Shown here piece by piece: positions 25,326 to 39,016 of a stretch of DNA of 64,000 nt. Numbering within the stretch: position 1 is the stretch's first letter; the number at the start of each line of letters is the position of its first letter. The DNA lies in assembly GCA_964057225.1 (NCBI GenBank), contig OZ059899.1:17678501-17742500 (forward strand), given 5' to 3'. Made by a program: the position numbers and the translations under genes. The DNA is from Auanema rhodensis. Lineage: Eukaryota > Nematoda > Chromadorea > Rhabditida > Rhabditidae. Under the pieces are notes generated by a model. It saw nothing but the letters and a program-made list of their open reading frames with translations, made no database searches and was not told the DNA's origin.

Positions 25326-28300
25326 TCTGATAACACAGATCGACGCAGTTTAAAAATCCGCATCGAATGCACTATACTACATTGAAAAACGCTTAATACA
25401 AAAATTAGTTATGATTGTTTGAAAAATAATGCATTAGTGTATGTTGAGTTTCCATGTACACTCAACATTGCTTCCAAAAACATTTTGACAAAAATTTTTC
25501 CAAAAAATTTCAAAATAATTTCGCAAAAAGTAAATGTTTTTAGATTCCTTTCTCCAAGGCAAAGACGATGGACAATGTTATTCAACGAAAAAATTAATTC
25601 TGCAGGGTGAAAATCGAGGATATAAGTGTGAACTTATATCAGTTGATATCTCGGTGCATTTTTAAGCTAGCGCAAATCTGATAACACAGATCGACGCAGC
25701 TTAAAAATCCGCATCGAATGCACTATACTACATTGAAAAACGCTTAATACAAAAATTAGTTATGATTGTTTGAAAAAAGATGCATTAGTGTATGTTGAGT
25801 TTCCATGTACACTCAACATTGCTTCCAAAAACATTTTGACAAAAATTTTTCCAAAAAATTTCAAGATAATTACGCAAAAAGTAAATGTTTTTAGATTCCT
25901 TTTTTCAAGGCAAAGACGATGGACAATGTTATTCAACGAAAAAATTAATTCTGCAGGGTGAAAATCGAGGATATAAGTGTGAACTTATATCAGTTGATAT
26001 CTCGGTGCATTTTTAAGCTAGCGCAAATCTGATAACACAGATCGACGCAGCTTAAAAATCCGCATCGAATGCACTATACTACATTGAAAAACGCTTAATA
26101 CAAAAATTAGTTATGATCGTTTGAAAAATGATGCATTAGTGTATGTTGAGTTTCCATGTACACTCAACATTGCTTCCAAAAACATTTTGACAAAAATTTT
26201 TCCAAAAAATTTCAAAATAATTTCGCAAAAAGTAAATGGTTTTAGATTCCTTTTTTCAAGGCAAAGACGATGGACAATGTTATTCAACGAAAAAATTAAT
26301 TCTGCAGGGTGAAAATCGAGGATATAAGTGTGAACTTATATCAGTTGATATCTCGGTGCATTTTTAAGCTAGCGCAAATCTGATAACACAGATCGACGCA
26401 GCTTAAAAATCCGCATCGAATGCACTATACTACATTGAAAAACGCTTAATACAAAAATTAGTTATGATCGTTTGAAAAAAGATGCATTAGTGTATGTTGA
26501 GTTTCCATGTACACTCAACATTGCTTCCAAAAACATTTTGACAAAAATTTTTCCAAAAAATTTCAAAATAATTTCGCAAAAAGTAAATGTTTTTAGATTC
26601 CTTTTTTCAAGGCAAAGACGATGGACAATGTTATTCAACGAAAAAATTGATTCTGCAGGGTGAAAATCGAGGATATAAGTGTGAACTTATATCAGTTGAT
26701 ATCTCGGTGCATTTTTAAGCTAGCGCAAATCTGATAACACAGCTCGACGCAGCTTAAAAATCCGCATCGAATGCTTTATACAACATTGAGAAACGCTTAA
26801 TACAAAAATTAGTTATGATCGTTTGAAAAAAGATGCATTAGTGTATGTTGAGTTTCCATGTACACTCAACATTGCTTCCAAAAACATTTTGACAAAAATT
26901 TTTCCAAAAAATTTCAAAATAATTTCGCAAAAAGTAAATGGTTTTAGATTCCTTTTTTCAAGGCAAAGACGATGGACAATGTTATTCAACGAAAAAATTA
27001 ATTCTGCAGGGTGAAAATCGAGGATATAAGTGTGAACTTATATCAGTTGATATCTCGGTGCATTTTTAAGCTAGCGCAAATCTGATAACACAGATCGACG
27101 CAGCTTAAAAATCCGCATCGAATGCTTTATACTACATTGAAAAACGCTTAATACAAAAATTAGTTATGATCGTTTGAAAAATGATGCATTAGTGTATGTT
27201 GAGTTTCCATGTACACTCAACATTGCTTCCAAAAACATTTTGACAAAAATTTTTCCAAAAAATTTCAAAATAATTTCGCAAAAAGTAAATGGTTTTAGAT
27301 TCCTTTTTTCAAGGCAAAGACGATGGACAATGTTATTCAACGAAAAAATTAATTCTGCAGGGTGAAAATCGAGGATATAAGTGTGAACTTATATCAGTTG
27401 ATATCTCGGTGCATTTTTAAGCTAGCGCAAATCTGATAACACAGATCGACGCAGCTTAAAAATCCGCATCGAATGCACTATACTACATTGAAAAACGCTT
27501 AATACAAAAATTAGTTATGATCGTTTGAAAAATGATGCATTAGTGTATGTTGAGTTTCCATGTACACTCAACATTGCTTCCAAAAACATTTTGACAAAAA
27601 TTTTTCCGAAAAATTTCAAAATAATTTCGCAAAAAGTAAATGGTTTTAGATTCCTTTTTTCAAGGCAAAGACGATGGACAATGTTATTCAACGAAAAAAT
27701 TAATTCTGCAGGGTGAAAATCGAGGATATAAGTGTGAACTTATATCAGTTGATATCTCGGTGCATTTTTAAGCTAGTGCAAATCTGATAACACAGATCGA
27801 CGCAGCTTAAAAATCCGCATCGAATGCACTATACTACATTGAAAAACGCTTAATACAAAAATTAGTTATGATTGTTTGAAAAAAGATGCATTAGTGTATG
27901 TTGAGTTTCCATGTACACTCAACATTGCTTCCAAAAACATTTTGACAAAAATTTTTCCAAAAAATTTCAAGATAATTACGCAAAAAGTAAATGTTTTTAG
28001 ATTCCTTTTTTCAAGGCAAAGACGATGGACAATGTTATTCAACGAAAAAATTAATTCTGCAGGGTGAAAATCGAGGATATAAGTGTGAACTTATATCAGT
28101 TGATATCTCGGTGCATTTTTAAGCTAGCGCAAATCTGATAACACAGATCGACGCAGCTTAAAAATCCGCATCGAATGCACTATACTACATTGAAAAACGC
28201 TTAATACAAAAATTAGTTATGATTGTTTGAAAAAAGATGCATTAGTGTATGTTGAGTTTCCATGTACACTCAACATTGCTTCCAAAAACATTTTGACAAA

Positions 28301-29186
28301 AATTTTTCCAAAAAATTTCAAGATAATTACGCAAAAAGTAAATGTTTTTAGATTCCTTTTTTCAAGGCAAAGACGATGGACAATGTTATTCAACGAAAAA
28401 ATTAATTCTGCAGGGTGAAAATCGAGGATATAAGTGTGAACTTATATCAGTTGATATCTCGGTGCATTTTTAAGCTAGCGCAAATCTGATAACACAGATC
28501 GACGCAGCTTAAAAATCCGCATCGAATGCACTATACTACATTGAAAAACGCTTAATACAAAAATTAGTTATGATCGTTTGAAAAATGATGCATTAGTGTA
28601 TGTTGAGTTTCCATGTACACTCAACATTGCTTCCAAAAACATTTTGACAAAAATTTTTCCAAAAAATTTCAAAATAATTTCGCAAAAAGTAAATGGTTTT
28701 AGATTCCTTTTTTCAAGGCAAAGACGATGGACAATGTTATTCAACGAAAAAATTAATTCTGCAGGGTGAAAATCGAGGATATAAGTGTGAACTTATATCA
28801 GTTGATATCTCGGTGCATTTTTAAGCTAGCGCAAATCTGATAACACAGATCGACGCAGCTTAAAAATCCGCATCGAATGCACTATACTACATTGAAAAAC
28901 GCTTAATACAAAAATTAGTTATGATCGTTTGAAAAAAGATGCATTAGTGTATGTTGAGTTTCCATGTACACTCAACATTGCTTCCAAAAACATTTTGACA
29001 AAAATTTTTCCAAAAAATTTCAAAATAATTTCGCAAAAAGTAAATGTTTTTAGATTCCTTTTTTCAAGGCAAAGACGATGGACAATGTTATTCAACGAAA
29101 AAATTAATTCTGCAGGGTGAAAATCGAGGATATAAGTGTGAACTTATATCAGTTGATATCTCGGTGCATTTTTAAGCTAGCGCAAA
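25326..29186. repeat. Transition zone between left and middle subfamily domains
   Basis: The CTAGG variant is gone, but left-domain markers persist: GATTGTTTG with AATTACGC at 25770, 27876 and 28227, and GTAAATGG at 26121, 26823, 27174, 27525 and 28578. The first middle-domain markers appear here: GATTCTGCAG at about 26649, CAGCTCGACG at about 26741 and GCTTTATACAACATTGAG at about 26774. The stretch 27081-27783 resembles 19859-20561, including the rare GCTAGTGCAA (27775), so material from the left block also occurs here without the insertion. Confidence 0.7.
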
Positions 29187-31992
29187 TCTGATAACACAGA
29201 TCGACGCAGCTTAAAAATCCGCATCGAATGCACTATACTACATTGAAAAACGCTTAATACAAAAATTAGTTATGATCGTTTGAAAAAAGATGCATTAGTG
29301 TATGTTGAGTTTCCATGTACACTCAACATTGCTTCCAAAAACATTTTGACAAAAATTTTTCCAAAAAATTTCAAAATAATTTCGCAAAAAGTAAATGTTT
29401 TTAGATTCCTTTTTTCAAGGCAAAGACGATGGACAATGTTATTCAACGAAAAAATTGATTCTGCAGGGTGAAAATCGAGGATATAAGTGTGAACTTATAT
29501 CAGTTGATATCTCGGTGCATTTTTAAGCTAGCGCAAATCTGATAACACAGATCGACGCAGCTTAAAAATCCGCATCGAATGCTTTATACAACATTGAGAA
29601 ACGCTTAATACAAAAATTAGTTATGATCGTTTGAAAAAAGATGCATTAGTGTATGTTGAGTTTCCATGTACACTCAACATTGCTTCCAAAAACATTTTGA
29701 CAAAAATTTTTCCAAAAAATTCAAAATAATTTCGCAAAAAGTAAATGTTTTTAGATTCCTTTTTTCAAGGCAAAGACGATGGACAATGTTATTCAACGAA
29801 AAAATCAATTCTGCAGGGTGAAAATCGAGGATATAAGTGTGAATTTATATCAGTTGATATCTCGGTGCATTTTTAAGCTAGCGCAAATCTGATAACACAG
29901 ATCGACGCAGCTTAAAAATCCGCATCGATTGCACTATACTACATTGAAAAACGCTTAATACAAAAATTAGTTATGATCGTTTGAAAAAAGATGCATTAGT
30001 GTATGTTGAGTTTCCATGTACACTCAACATTGCTTCCAAAAACATTTTGACAAAAATTTTTCCAAAAAATTTCAAAATAATTTCGCAAAAAGTAAATGTT
30101 TTTAGATTCCTTTTTTCAAGGCAAAGACGATGGACAATGTTATTCAACGAAAAAATTGATTCTGCAGGGTGAAAATCGAGGATATAAGTGTGAACTTATA
30201 TCAGTTGATATCTCGGTGCATTTTTAAGCTAGCGCAAATCTGATAACACAGATCGACGCAGCTTAAAAATCCGCATCGAATGCTTTATACAACATTGAGA
30301 AACGCTTAATACAAAAATTAGTTATGATCGTTTGAAAAAAGATGCATTAGTGTATGTTGAGTTTCCATGTACACTCAACATTGCTTCCAAAAACATTTTG
30401 ACAAAAATTTTTCCAAAAAATTTCAAAATAATTTCGCAAAAAGTAAATGTTTTTAGATTCCTTTTTTCAAGGCAAAGACGATGGACAATGTTATTCAACG
30501 AAAAAATCAATTCTGCAGGGTGAAAATCGAGGATATAAGTGTGAATTTATATCAGTTGATATCTCGGTGCATTTTTAAGCTAGCGCAAATCTGATAACAC
30601 AGATCGACGCAGCTTAAAAATCCGCATCGATTGCACTATACTACATTGAAAAACGCTTAATACAAAAATTAGTTATGATCGTTTGAAAAAAGATGCATTA
30701 GTGTATGTTGAGTTTCCATGTACACTCAACATTGCTTCCAAAAACATTTTGACAAAAATTTTTCCAAAAAATTTCAAAATAATTTCGCAAAAAGTAAATG
30801 TTTTTAGATTCCTTTTTTCAAGGCAAAGACGATGGACAATGTTATTCAACGAAAAAATTGATTCTGCAGGGTGAAAATCGAGGATATAAGTGTGAACTTA
30901 TATCAGTTGATATCTCGGTGCATTTTTAAGCTAGCGCAAATCTGATAACACAGATCGACGCAGCTTAAAAATCCGCATCGAATGCTTTATACAACATTGA
31001 GAAACGCTTAATACAAAAATTAGTTATGATCGTTTGAAAAAAGATGCATTAGTGTATGTTGAGTTTCCATGTACACTCAACATTGCTTCCAAAAACATTT
31101 TGACAAAAATTTTTCCAAAAAATTCAAAATAATTTCGCAAAAAGTAAATGTTTTTAGATTCCTTTTTTCAAGGCAAAGACGATGGACAATGTTATTCAAC
31201 GAAAAAATCAATTCTGCAGGGTGAAAATCGAGGATATAAGTGTGAATTTATATCAGTTGATATCTCGGTGCATTTTTAAGCTAGCGCAAATCTGATAACA
31301 CAGATCGACGCAGCTTAAAAATCCGCATCGATTGCACTATACTACATTGAAAAACGCTTAATACAAAAATTAGTTATGATCGTTTGAAAAAAGATGCATT
31401 AGTGTATGTTGAGTTTCCATGTACACTCAACATTGCTTCCAAAAACATTTTGACAAAAATTTTTCCAAAAAATTTCAAAATAATTTCGCAAAAAGTAAAT
31501 GTTTTTAGATTCCTTTTTTCAAGGCAAAGACGATGGACAATGTTATTCAACGAAAAAATTGATTCTGCAGGGTGAAAATCGAGGATATAAGTGTGAACTT
31601 ATATCAGTTGATATCTCGGTGCATTTTTAAGCTAGCGCAAATCTGATAACACAGCTCGACGCAGCTTAAAAATCCGCATCGAATGCTTTATACAACATTG
31701 AGAAACGCTTAATACAAAAATTAGTTATGATCGTTTGAAAAAAGATGCATTAGTGTATGTTGAGTTTCCATGTACACTCAACATTGCTTCCAAAAACATT
31801 TTGACAAAAATTTTTCCAAAAAATTTCAAAATAATTTCGCAAAAAGTAAATGTTTTTAGATTCCTTTTCTCAAGGCAAAGACGATGGACAATGTTATTCA
31901 ACGAAAAAATTAATTCTGCAGGGTGAAAATCGAGGATATAAGTGTGAACTTATATCAGTTGATATCTCGGTGCATTTTTAAGCTAGCGCAAA
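29187..31992. repeat. Alternating dimer (about 702 bp) with a recurring 1-bp deletion
   Basis: A-type monomers with GATTCTGCAG (29280, 29981, 30683, 31384) alternate with B-type monomers preceded by GCTTTATACAACATTGAG (29631, 30332, 31034, 31735). The first three B units have AATCAATTCTGCAG and GAATTTATATC. B units at 29631 and 31034 lack one T (CCAAAAAATTCAAAAT), but the one at 30332 has it. The steps are therefore 701, 702 and 701. The shared deletion implies a 1403-bp four-monomer duplication or conversion on top of the dimer. Confidence 0.85.
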
Positions 31993-32696
31993 TCTGATAA
32001 CACAGATCGACGCAGCTTAAAAATCCGCATCGAATGCACTATACTACATTGAAGAACGCTTAATACAAAAATTAGTTATGATCGTTTGAAAAAAGATGCA
32101 TTAGTGTATGTTGAGTTTCCATGTACACTCAACATTGCTTCCAAAAACATTTTGACAAAAATTTTTCCAAAAAATTTCAATATAATTTCGCAAAAAGTAA
32201 ATGTTTTTAGATTCCTTTTTTCAAAGGCAAAGACGATGGACATTGTTATTCAACGAAAAAATTAATTCTGCAGGGTGAAAATCGAGGATATAAGTGTGAA
32301 CTTATATCAGTTGATATCTCGGTGCATTTTTAAGCTAGCGCAAATCTGATAACACAGATCGACGCAGCTTAAAAATCCGCATCGAATGCACTATACTACA
32401 TTGAAGAACGCTTAATACAAAAATTAGTTATGATCGTTTGAAAAAAGATGCATTAGTGTATGTTGAGTTTCCATGTACACTCAACATTGCTTCCGAAAAC
32501 ATTTTGACAAAAATTTTTCCAAAAAATTTCAATATAATTTCGCAAAAAGTAAATGTTTTTAGATTCCTTTTTTCAAAGGCAAAGACGATGGACATTGTTA
32601 TTCAACGAAAAAATTGATTCTGCAGGGTGAAAATCGAGGATATAAGTGTGAACTTATATCAGTTGATATCTCGGTGCATTTTTAAGCTAGCGCAAA
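31993..32696. repeat. Pair of 352-bp monomers with an extra A
   Basis: Both monomers read TTTTTTCAAAGGCAAAG where the norm is TTTTTTCAAGGCAAAG, plus TTTCAATATAATT and GAAGAACGC. They are a local duplication of one variant monomer and shift the following register by two bases. Confidence 0.85.
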
Positions 32697-33398
32697 TCTG
32701 ATAACACAGATCGACGCAGCTTAAAAATCCGCATCGAATGCTTTATACAACATTGAAAAACGCTTAATACAAAAATTGGTTATGATCGTTTGAAAAATGA
32801 TGCATTAGTGTATGTTGAGTTTCCATGTACACTCAACATTGCTTCCAAAAACATTTTGACAAAAATTTTTCCAAAAAATTTCAAAATAATTTCGCAAAAA
32901 GTAAATGTTTTTAGATTCCTTTTTTCTAGGCAAAGACGATGGACATTGTTATTCAACGAAAAAATTGATTCTGCAGGGTGAAAATCGAGGATATAAGTGT
33001 GAACTTATATCAGTTGATATCTCGGTGCATTTTTAAGCTAGCGCAAATCTGATAACACAGATCGACGCAGCTTAAAAATCCGCATCGAATGCACTATACT
33101 ACATTGAAAAACGCTTAATACAAAAATTAGTTATGATCGTTTGAAAAAAGATGCATTAGTGTATGTTGAGTTTCCATGTACACTCAACATTGCTTCCAAA
33201 AACATTTTGACAAAAATTTTTCCAAAAAATTTCAAAATAATTTCGCAAAAAGTAAATGTTTTTAGATTCCTTTTTTCAAGGCAAAGACGATGGACAATGT
33301 TATTCAACGAAAAAATTGATTCTGCAGGGTGAAAATCGAGGATATAAGTGTGAACTTATATCAGTTGATATCTCGGTGCATTTTTAAGCTAGCGCAAA

Positions 33399-34804
33399 TC
33401 TGATAACACAGATCCACGCAGCTTAAAAATCCGATTCGAATGCACTATACTACATTGAGAAACGCTTAATACAAAAATTAGTTATGATCGTTTGAAAAAA
33501 GATGCATTAGTGTATGTTGAGTTTCCATGTACACTCAACATTGCTTCGAAAAACATTTTGACAAAAATTTTCCTTGAAAATTTCAATATAATTTCGCAAA
33601 AAGTAAATGTTTTTAGATTCCTTTTTTCAAAGGCAAAGACAATGGACATTGTTATTCAACGAAAAAATTGATTCTGCAGGGTGAAAATCGAGGATATAAG
33701 TGTGAACTTATATCAGTTGATATCTCGGTGCATTTTTAAGCTAGCGCAAATCTGATAACACAGATCGACGCAGCTTAAAAATCCGCATCGAATGCACTAT
33801 ACTACATTGAAGAACGCTTAATACAAAAATTAGTTATGATCGTTTGAAAAAAGATGCATTAGTGTATGTTGAGTTTCCATGTACACTCAACATTGCTTCC
33901 AAAAACATTTTGACAAAAATTTTTCCAAAAAATTTCAAAATAATTTCGCAAAAAGTAAATGTTTTTAGATTCCTTTTTTCAAGGCAAAGACGATGGACAA
34001 TGTTATTCAACGAAAAAATTAATTCTGCAGGGTGAAAATCGAGGATATAAGTGTGAACTTATATCAGTTGATATCTCGGTGCATTTTTAAGCTAGCGCAA
34101 ATCTGATAACACAGATCGACGCAGCTTAAAAATCCGCATCGAATGCACTATACTACATTGAGAAACGCTTAATACAAAAATTAGTTATGATCGTTTGAAA
34201 AAAGATGCATTAGTGTATGTTGAGTTTCCATGTACACTCAACATTGCTTCGAAAAACATTTTGACAAAAATTTTCCTTGAAAATTTCAATATAATTTCGC
34301 AAAAAGTAAATGTTTTTAGATTCCTTTTTTCAAAGGCAAAGACAATGGACATTGTTATTCAACGAAAAAATTGATTCTGCAGGGTGAAAATCGAGGATAT
34401 AAGTGTGAACTTATATCAGTTGATATCTCGGTGCATTTTTAAGCTAGCGCAAATCTGATAACACAGATCGACGCAGCTTAAAAATCCGCATCGAATGCAC
34501 TATACTACATTGAAGAACGCTTAATACAAAAATTAGTTATGATCGTTTGAAAAAAGATGCATTAGTGTATGTTGAGTTTCCATGTACACTCAACATTGCT
34601 TCCAAAAACATTTTGACAAAAATTTTTCCAAAAAATTTCAAAATAATTTCGCAAAAAGTAAATGTTTTTAGATTCCTTTTTTCAAGGCAAAGACGATGGA
34701 CAATGTTATTCAACGAAAAAATTAATTCTGCAGGGTGAAAATCGAGGATATAAGTGTGAACTTATATCAGTTGATATCTCGGTGCATTTTTAAGCTAGCG
34801 CAAA
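33399..34804. repeat. Tandem dimer, 703 bp x 2
   Basis: The first monomer of each dimer (33492, 34195) carries TTGCTTCGAAAAAC, ATTTTCCTTGAAAATTTCAATATAA, CAAAGGCAAAGACAATGG and is 352 bp long. The second (33844, 34547) is a standard monomer preceded by GAAGAACGC. The first copy alone has GATCCACGCAG and CCGATTCGAATG near 33413-33440, so the copies have since diverged slightly. Confidence 0.88.
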
Positions 34805-37800
34805 TCTGATAACACAGATCGACGCAGCTTAAAAATCCGCATCGAATGCACTATGCTACATTGAAAAACGCTTAATACAAAAATTAGTTATGATCGTTTG
34901 AAAAAAGATGCATTAGTGTATGTTGAGTTTCCATGTACACTCAACATTGCTTCCAAAAACATTTTGACAAAAATTTTTCCAAAAAATTTCAAAATAATTT
35001 CGCAAAAAGTAGATGTTTTTAGATTCCTTTTCTCAAGGCAAAGACGATGGACAATGTTATTCAACGAAAAAATTAATTCTGCAGGGTGAAAATCGAGGAT
35101 ATAAGTGTGAATTTATATCAGTTGATATCTCGGTGCATTTTTAAGCTAGCGCAAATCTGATAACACAGATCGACGCAGCTTAAAAATCCGCATCGAATGC
35201 ACTATACTACATTGAAGAACGCTTAATACAAAAATTAGTTATGATCGTTTGAAAAAAGATGCATTAGTGTATGTTGAGTTTCCATGTACACTCAACATTG
35301 CTTCCAAAAACATTTTGACAAAAATTTTTCCAAAAAATTTCAAAATAATTTCGCAAAAAGTAAATGTTTTTAGATTCCTTTTTTCAAGGCAAAGACGATG
35401 GACATTGTTATTCAACGAAAAAATTGATTCTGCAGGGTGAAAATCGAGGATATAAGTGTGAACTTATATCAGTTGATATCTCGGTGCATTTTTAAGCTAG
35501 CGCAAATCTGATAACACAGCTCGACGCAGCTTAAAAATCCGCATCGAATGCTTTATACAACATTGAGAAACGCTTAATACAAAAATTAGTTATGATCGTT
35601 TGAAAAAAGATGCATTAGTGTATGTTGAGTTTCCATGTACACTCAACATTGCTTCCAAAAACATTTTGACAAAAATTTTTCCAAAAAATTTCAAAATAAT
35701 TTCGCAAAAAGTAAATGTTTTTAGATTCCTTTTTTCAAGGCAAAGACGATGGACAATGTTATTCAACGAAAAAATTGATTCTGCAGGGTGAAAATCGAGG
35801 ATATAAGTGTGAACTTATATCAGTTGATATCTCGGTGCATTTTTAAGCTAGCGCAAATCTGATAACACAGATCGACGCAGCTTAAAAATCCGCATCGAAT
35901 GCTTTATACAACATTGAGAAACGCTTAATACAAAAATTAGTTATGATCGTTTGAAAAATGATGCATTAGTGTATGTTGAGTTTCCATGTACACTCAACAT
36001 TGCTTCCAAAAACATTTTGACAAAAATTTTTCCGAAAAATTTCAGAATAATTTCGCAAAAAGTAGATGTTTTTAGATTCCTTTTCTCAAGGCAAAGACGA
36101 TGGACAATGTTATTCAACGAAAAAATTAATTCTGCAGGGTGAAAATCGAGGATATAAGTGTGAATTTATATCAGTTGATATCTCGGTGCATTTTTAAGCT
36201 AGCGCAAATCTGATAACACAGATCGACGCAGCTTAAAAATCCGCATCGAATGCACTATACTACATTGAAGAACGCTTAATACAAAAATTAGTTATGATCG
36301 TTTGAAAAAAGATGCATTAGTGTATGTTGAGTTTCCATGTACACTCAACATTGCTTCGAAAAACATTTTGACAAAAATTTTTCCAAAAAATTTCAAAATA
36401 ATTTCGCAAAAAGTAGATGTTTTTAGATTCCTTTTCTCAAGGCAAAGACGATGGACAATGTTATTCAACGAAAAAATTAATTCTGCAGGGTGAAAATCGA
36501 GGATATAAGTGTGAATTTATATCAGTTGATATCTCGGTGCATTTTTAAGCTAGCGCAAATCTGATAACACAGATCGACGCAGCTTAAAAATCCGCATCGA
36601 ATGCACTATACTACATTGAAGAACGCTTAATACAAAAATTAGTTATGATCGTTTGAAAAAAGATGCATTAGTGTATGTTGAGTTTCCATGTACACTCAAC
36701 ATTGCTTCCAAAAACATTTTGACAAAAATTTTTCCAAAAAATTTCAAAATAATTTCGCAAAAAGTAAATGTTTTTAGATTCCTTTTTTCAAGGCAAAGAC
36801 GATGGACATTGTTATTCAACGAAAAAATTGATTCTGCAGGGTGAAAATCGAGGATATAAGTGTGAACTTATATCAGTTGATATCTCGGTGCATTTTTAAG
36901 CTAGCGCAAATCTGATAACACAGCTCGACGCAGCGTAAAAATCCGCATCGAATGCTTTATACAACATTGAGAAACGCTTAATACAAAAATTAGTTATGAT
37001 CGTTTGAAAAAAGATGCATTAGTGTATGTTGAGTTTCCATGTACACTCAACATTGCTTCCAAAAACATTTTGACAAAAATTTTTCCAAAAAATTTCAAAA
37101 TAATTTCGCAAAAAGTAAATGTTTTTAGATTCCTTTTTCCAAGGCAAAGACGATGGACATTGTTATTCAACGAAAAAATTGATTCTGCAGGGTGAAAATC
37201 GAGGATATAAGTGTGAACTTATATCAGTTGATATCTCGGTGCATTTTTAAGCTAGCGCAAATCTGATAACACAGATCGACGCAGCTTAAAAATCCGCATC
37301 GAATGCTTTATACAACATTGAGAAACGCTTAATACAAAAATTAGTTATGATCGTTTGAAAAATGATGCATTAGTGTATGTTGAGTTTCCATGTACACTCA
37401 ACATTGCTTCCAAAAACATTTTGACAAAAATTTTTCCGAAAAATTTCAGAATAATTTCGCAAAAAGTAGATGTTTTTAGATTCCTTTTTTCAAGGCAAAG
37501 ACGATGGACAATGTTATTCAACGAAAAAATTAATTCTGCAGGGTGAAAATCGAGGATATAAGTGTGAATTTATATCAGTTGATATCTCGGTGCATTTTTA
37601 AGCTAGCGCAAATCTGATAACACAGATCGACGCAGCTTAAAAATCCGCATCGAATGCTTTATACAACATTGAAAAACGCTTATTACAAAAATTAGTTATG
37701 ATCGTTTGAAAAAAGATGCATTAGTGTATGTTGAGTTTCCATGTACACTCAACATTGCTTCCAAAAACATTTTGACAAAAAATTTTCCAAAAAATTTCAA

Positions 37801-39016
37801 GATAATTTCGCAAAAAGTAGATGTTTTTAGATTCCTTTTCTCAAGGCAAAGACGATGGACAATGTTATTCAACGAAAAAATTAATTCTGCAGGGTGAAAA
37901 TCGAGGATATAAGTGTGAATTTATATCAGTTGATATCTCGGTGCATTTTTAAGCTAGCGCAAATCTGATAACACAGATCGACGCAGCTTAAAAATCCGCA
38001 TCGAATGCACTATACTACATTGAAGAACGCTTAATACAAAAATTAGTTATGATCGTTTGAAAAAAGATGCATTAGTGTATGTTGAGTTTCCATGTACACT
38101 CAACATTGCTTCCAAAAACATTTTGACAAAAATTTTTCCAAAAAATTTCAAAATAATTTCGCAAAAAGTAAATGTTTTTAGATTCCTTTTTTCAAGGCAA
38201 AGACGATGGACATTGTTATTCAACGAAAAAATTGATTCTGCAGGGTGAAAATCGAGGATATAAGTGTGAACTTATATCAGTTGATATCTCGGTGCATTTT
38301 TAAGCTAGCGCAAATCTGATAACACAGCTCGACGCAGCGTAAAAATCCGCATCGAATGCTTTATACAACATTGAGAAACGCTTAATACAAAAATTAGTTA
38401 TGATCGTTTGAAAAAAGATGCATTAGTGTATGTTGAGTTTCCATGTACACTCAACATTGCTTCCAAAAACATTTTGACAAAAATTTTTCCAAAAAATTTC
38501 AAAATAATTTCGCAAAAAGTAAATGTTTTTAGATTCCTTTTTTCAAGGCAAAGACGATGGACATTGTTATTCAACGAAAAAATTGATTCTGCAGGGTGAA
38601 AATCGAGGATATAAGTGTGAACTTATATCAGTTGATATCTCGGTGCATTTTTAAGCTAGCGCAAATCTGATAACACAGATCGACGCAGCTTAAAAATCCG
38701 CATCGAATGCTTTATACAACATTGAGAAACGCTTAATACAAAAATTAGTTATGATCGTTTGAAAAATGATGCATTAGTGTATGTTGAGTTTCCATGTACA
38801 CTCAACATTGCTTCCAAAAACATTTTGACAAAAATTTTTCCGAAAAATTTCAGAATAATTTCGCAAAAAGTAGATGTTTTTAGATTCCTTTTTTCAAGGC
38901 AAAGACGATGGACAATGTTATTCAACGAAAAAATTAATTCTGCAGGGTGAAAATCGAGGATATAAGTGTGAATTTATATCAGTTGATATCTCGGTGCATT
39001 TTTAAGCTAGCGCAAA
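34805..39016. repeat. Four-monomer higher-order repeat (1404 bp) in three copies
   Basis: Copies start at 34805, 36209 and 37613. Position 1 has TTTTCTCAAGG and GAATTTATATC. Position 2 has GAAGAACGC, GACATTGTTATT and GATTCTGCAG. Position 3 has CAGCTCGACG and GCTTTATACAAC. Position 4 has GAAAAATGATGC with TTTCAGAATAATT. Copies 2 and 3 share CAGCGTAAAA (36931 and 38335, exactly 1404 apart), which copy 1 lacks, so they are the younger pair. A fourth copy is not continued: the monomer at 39017 begins like position 1 but switches to position-2 variants. Confidence 0.9.
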
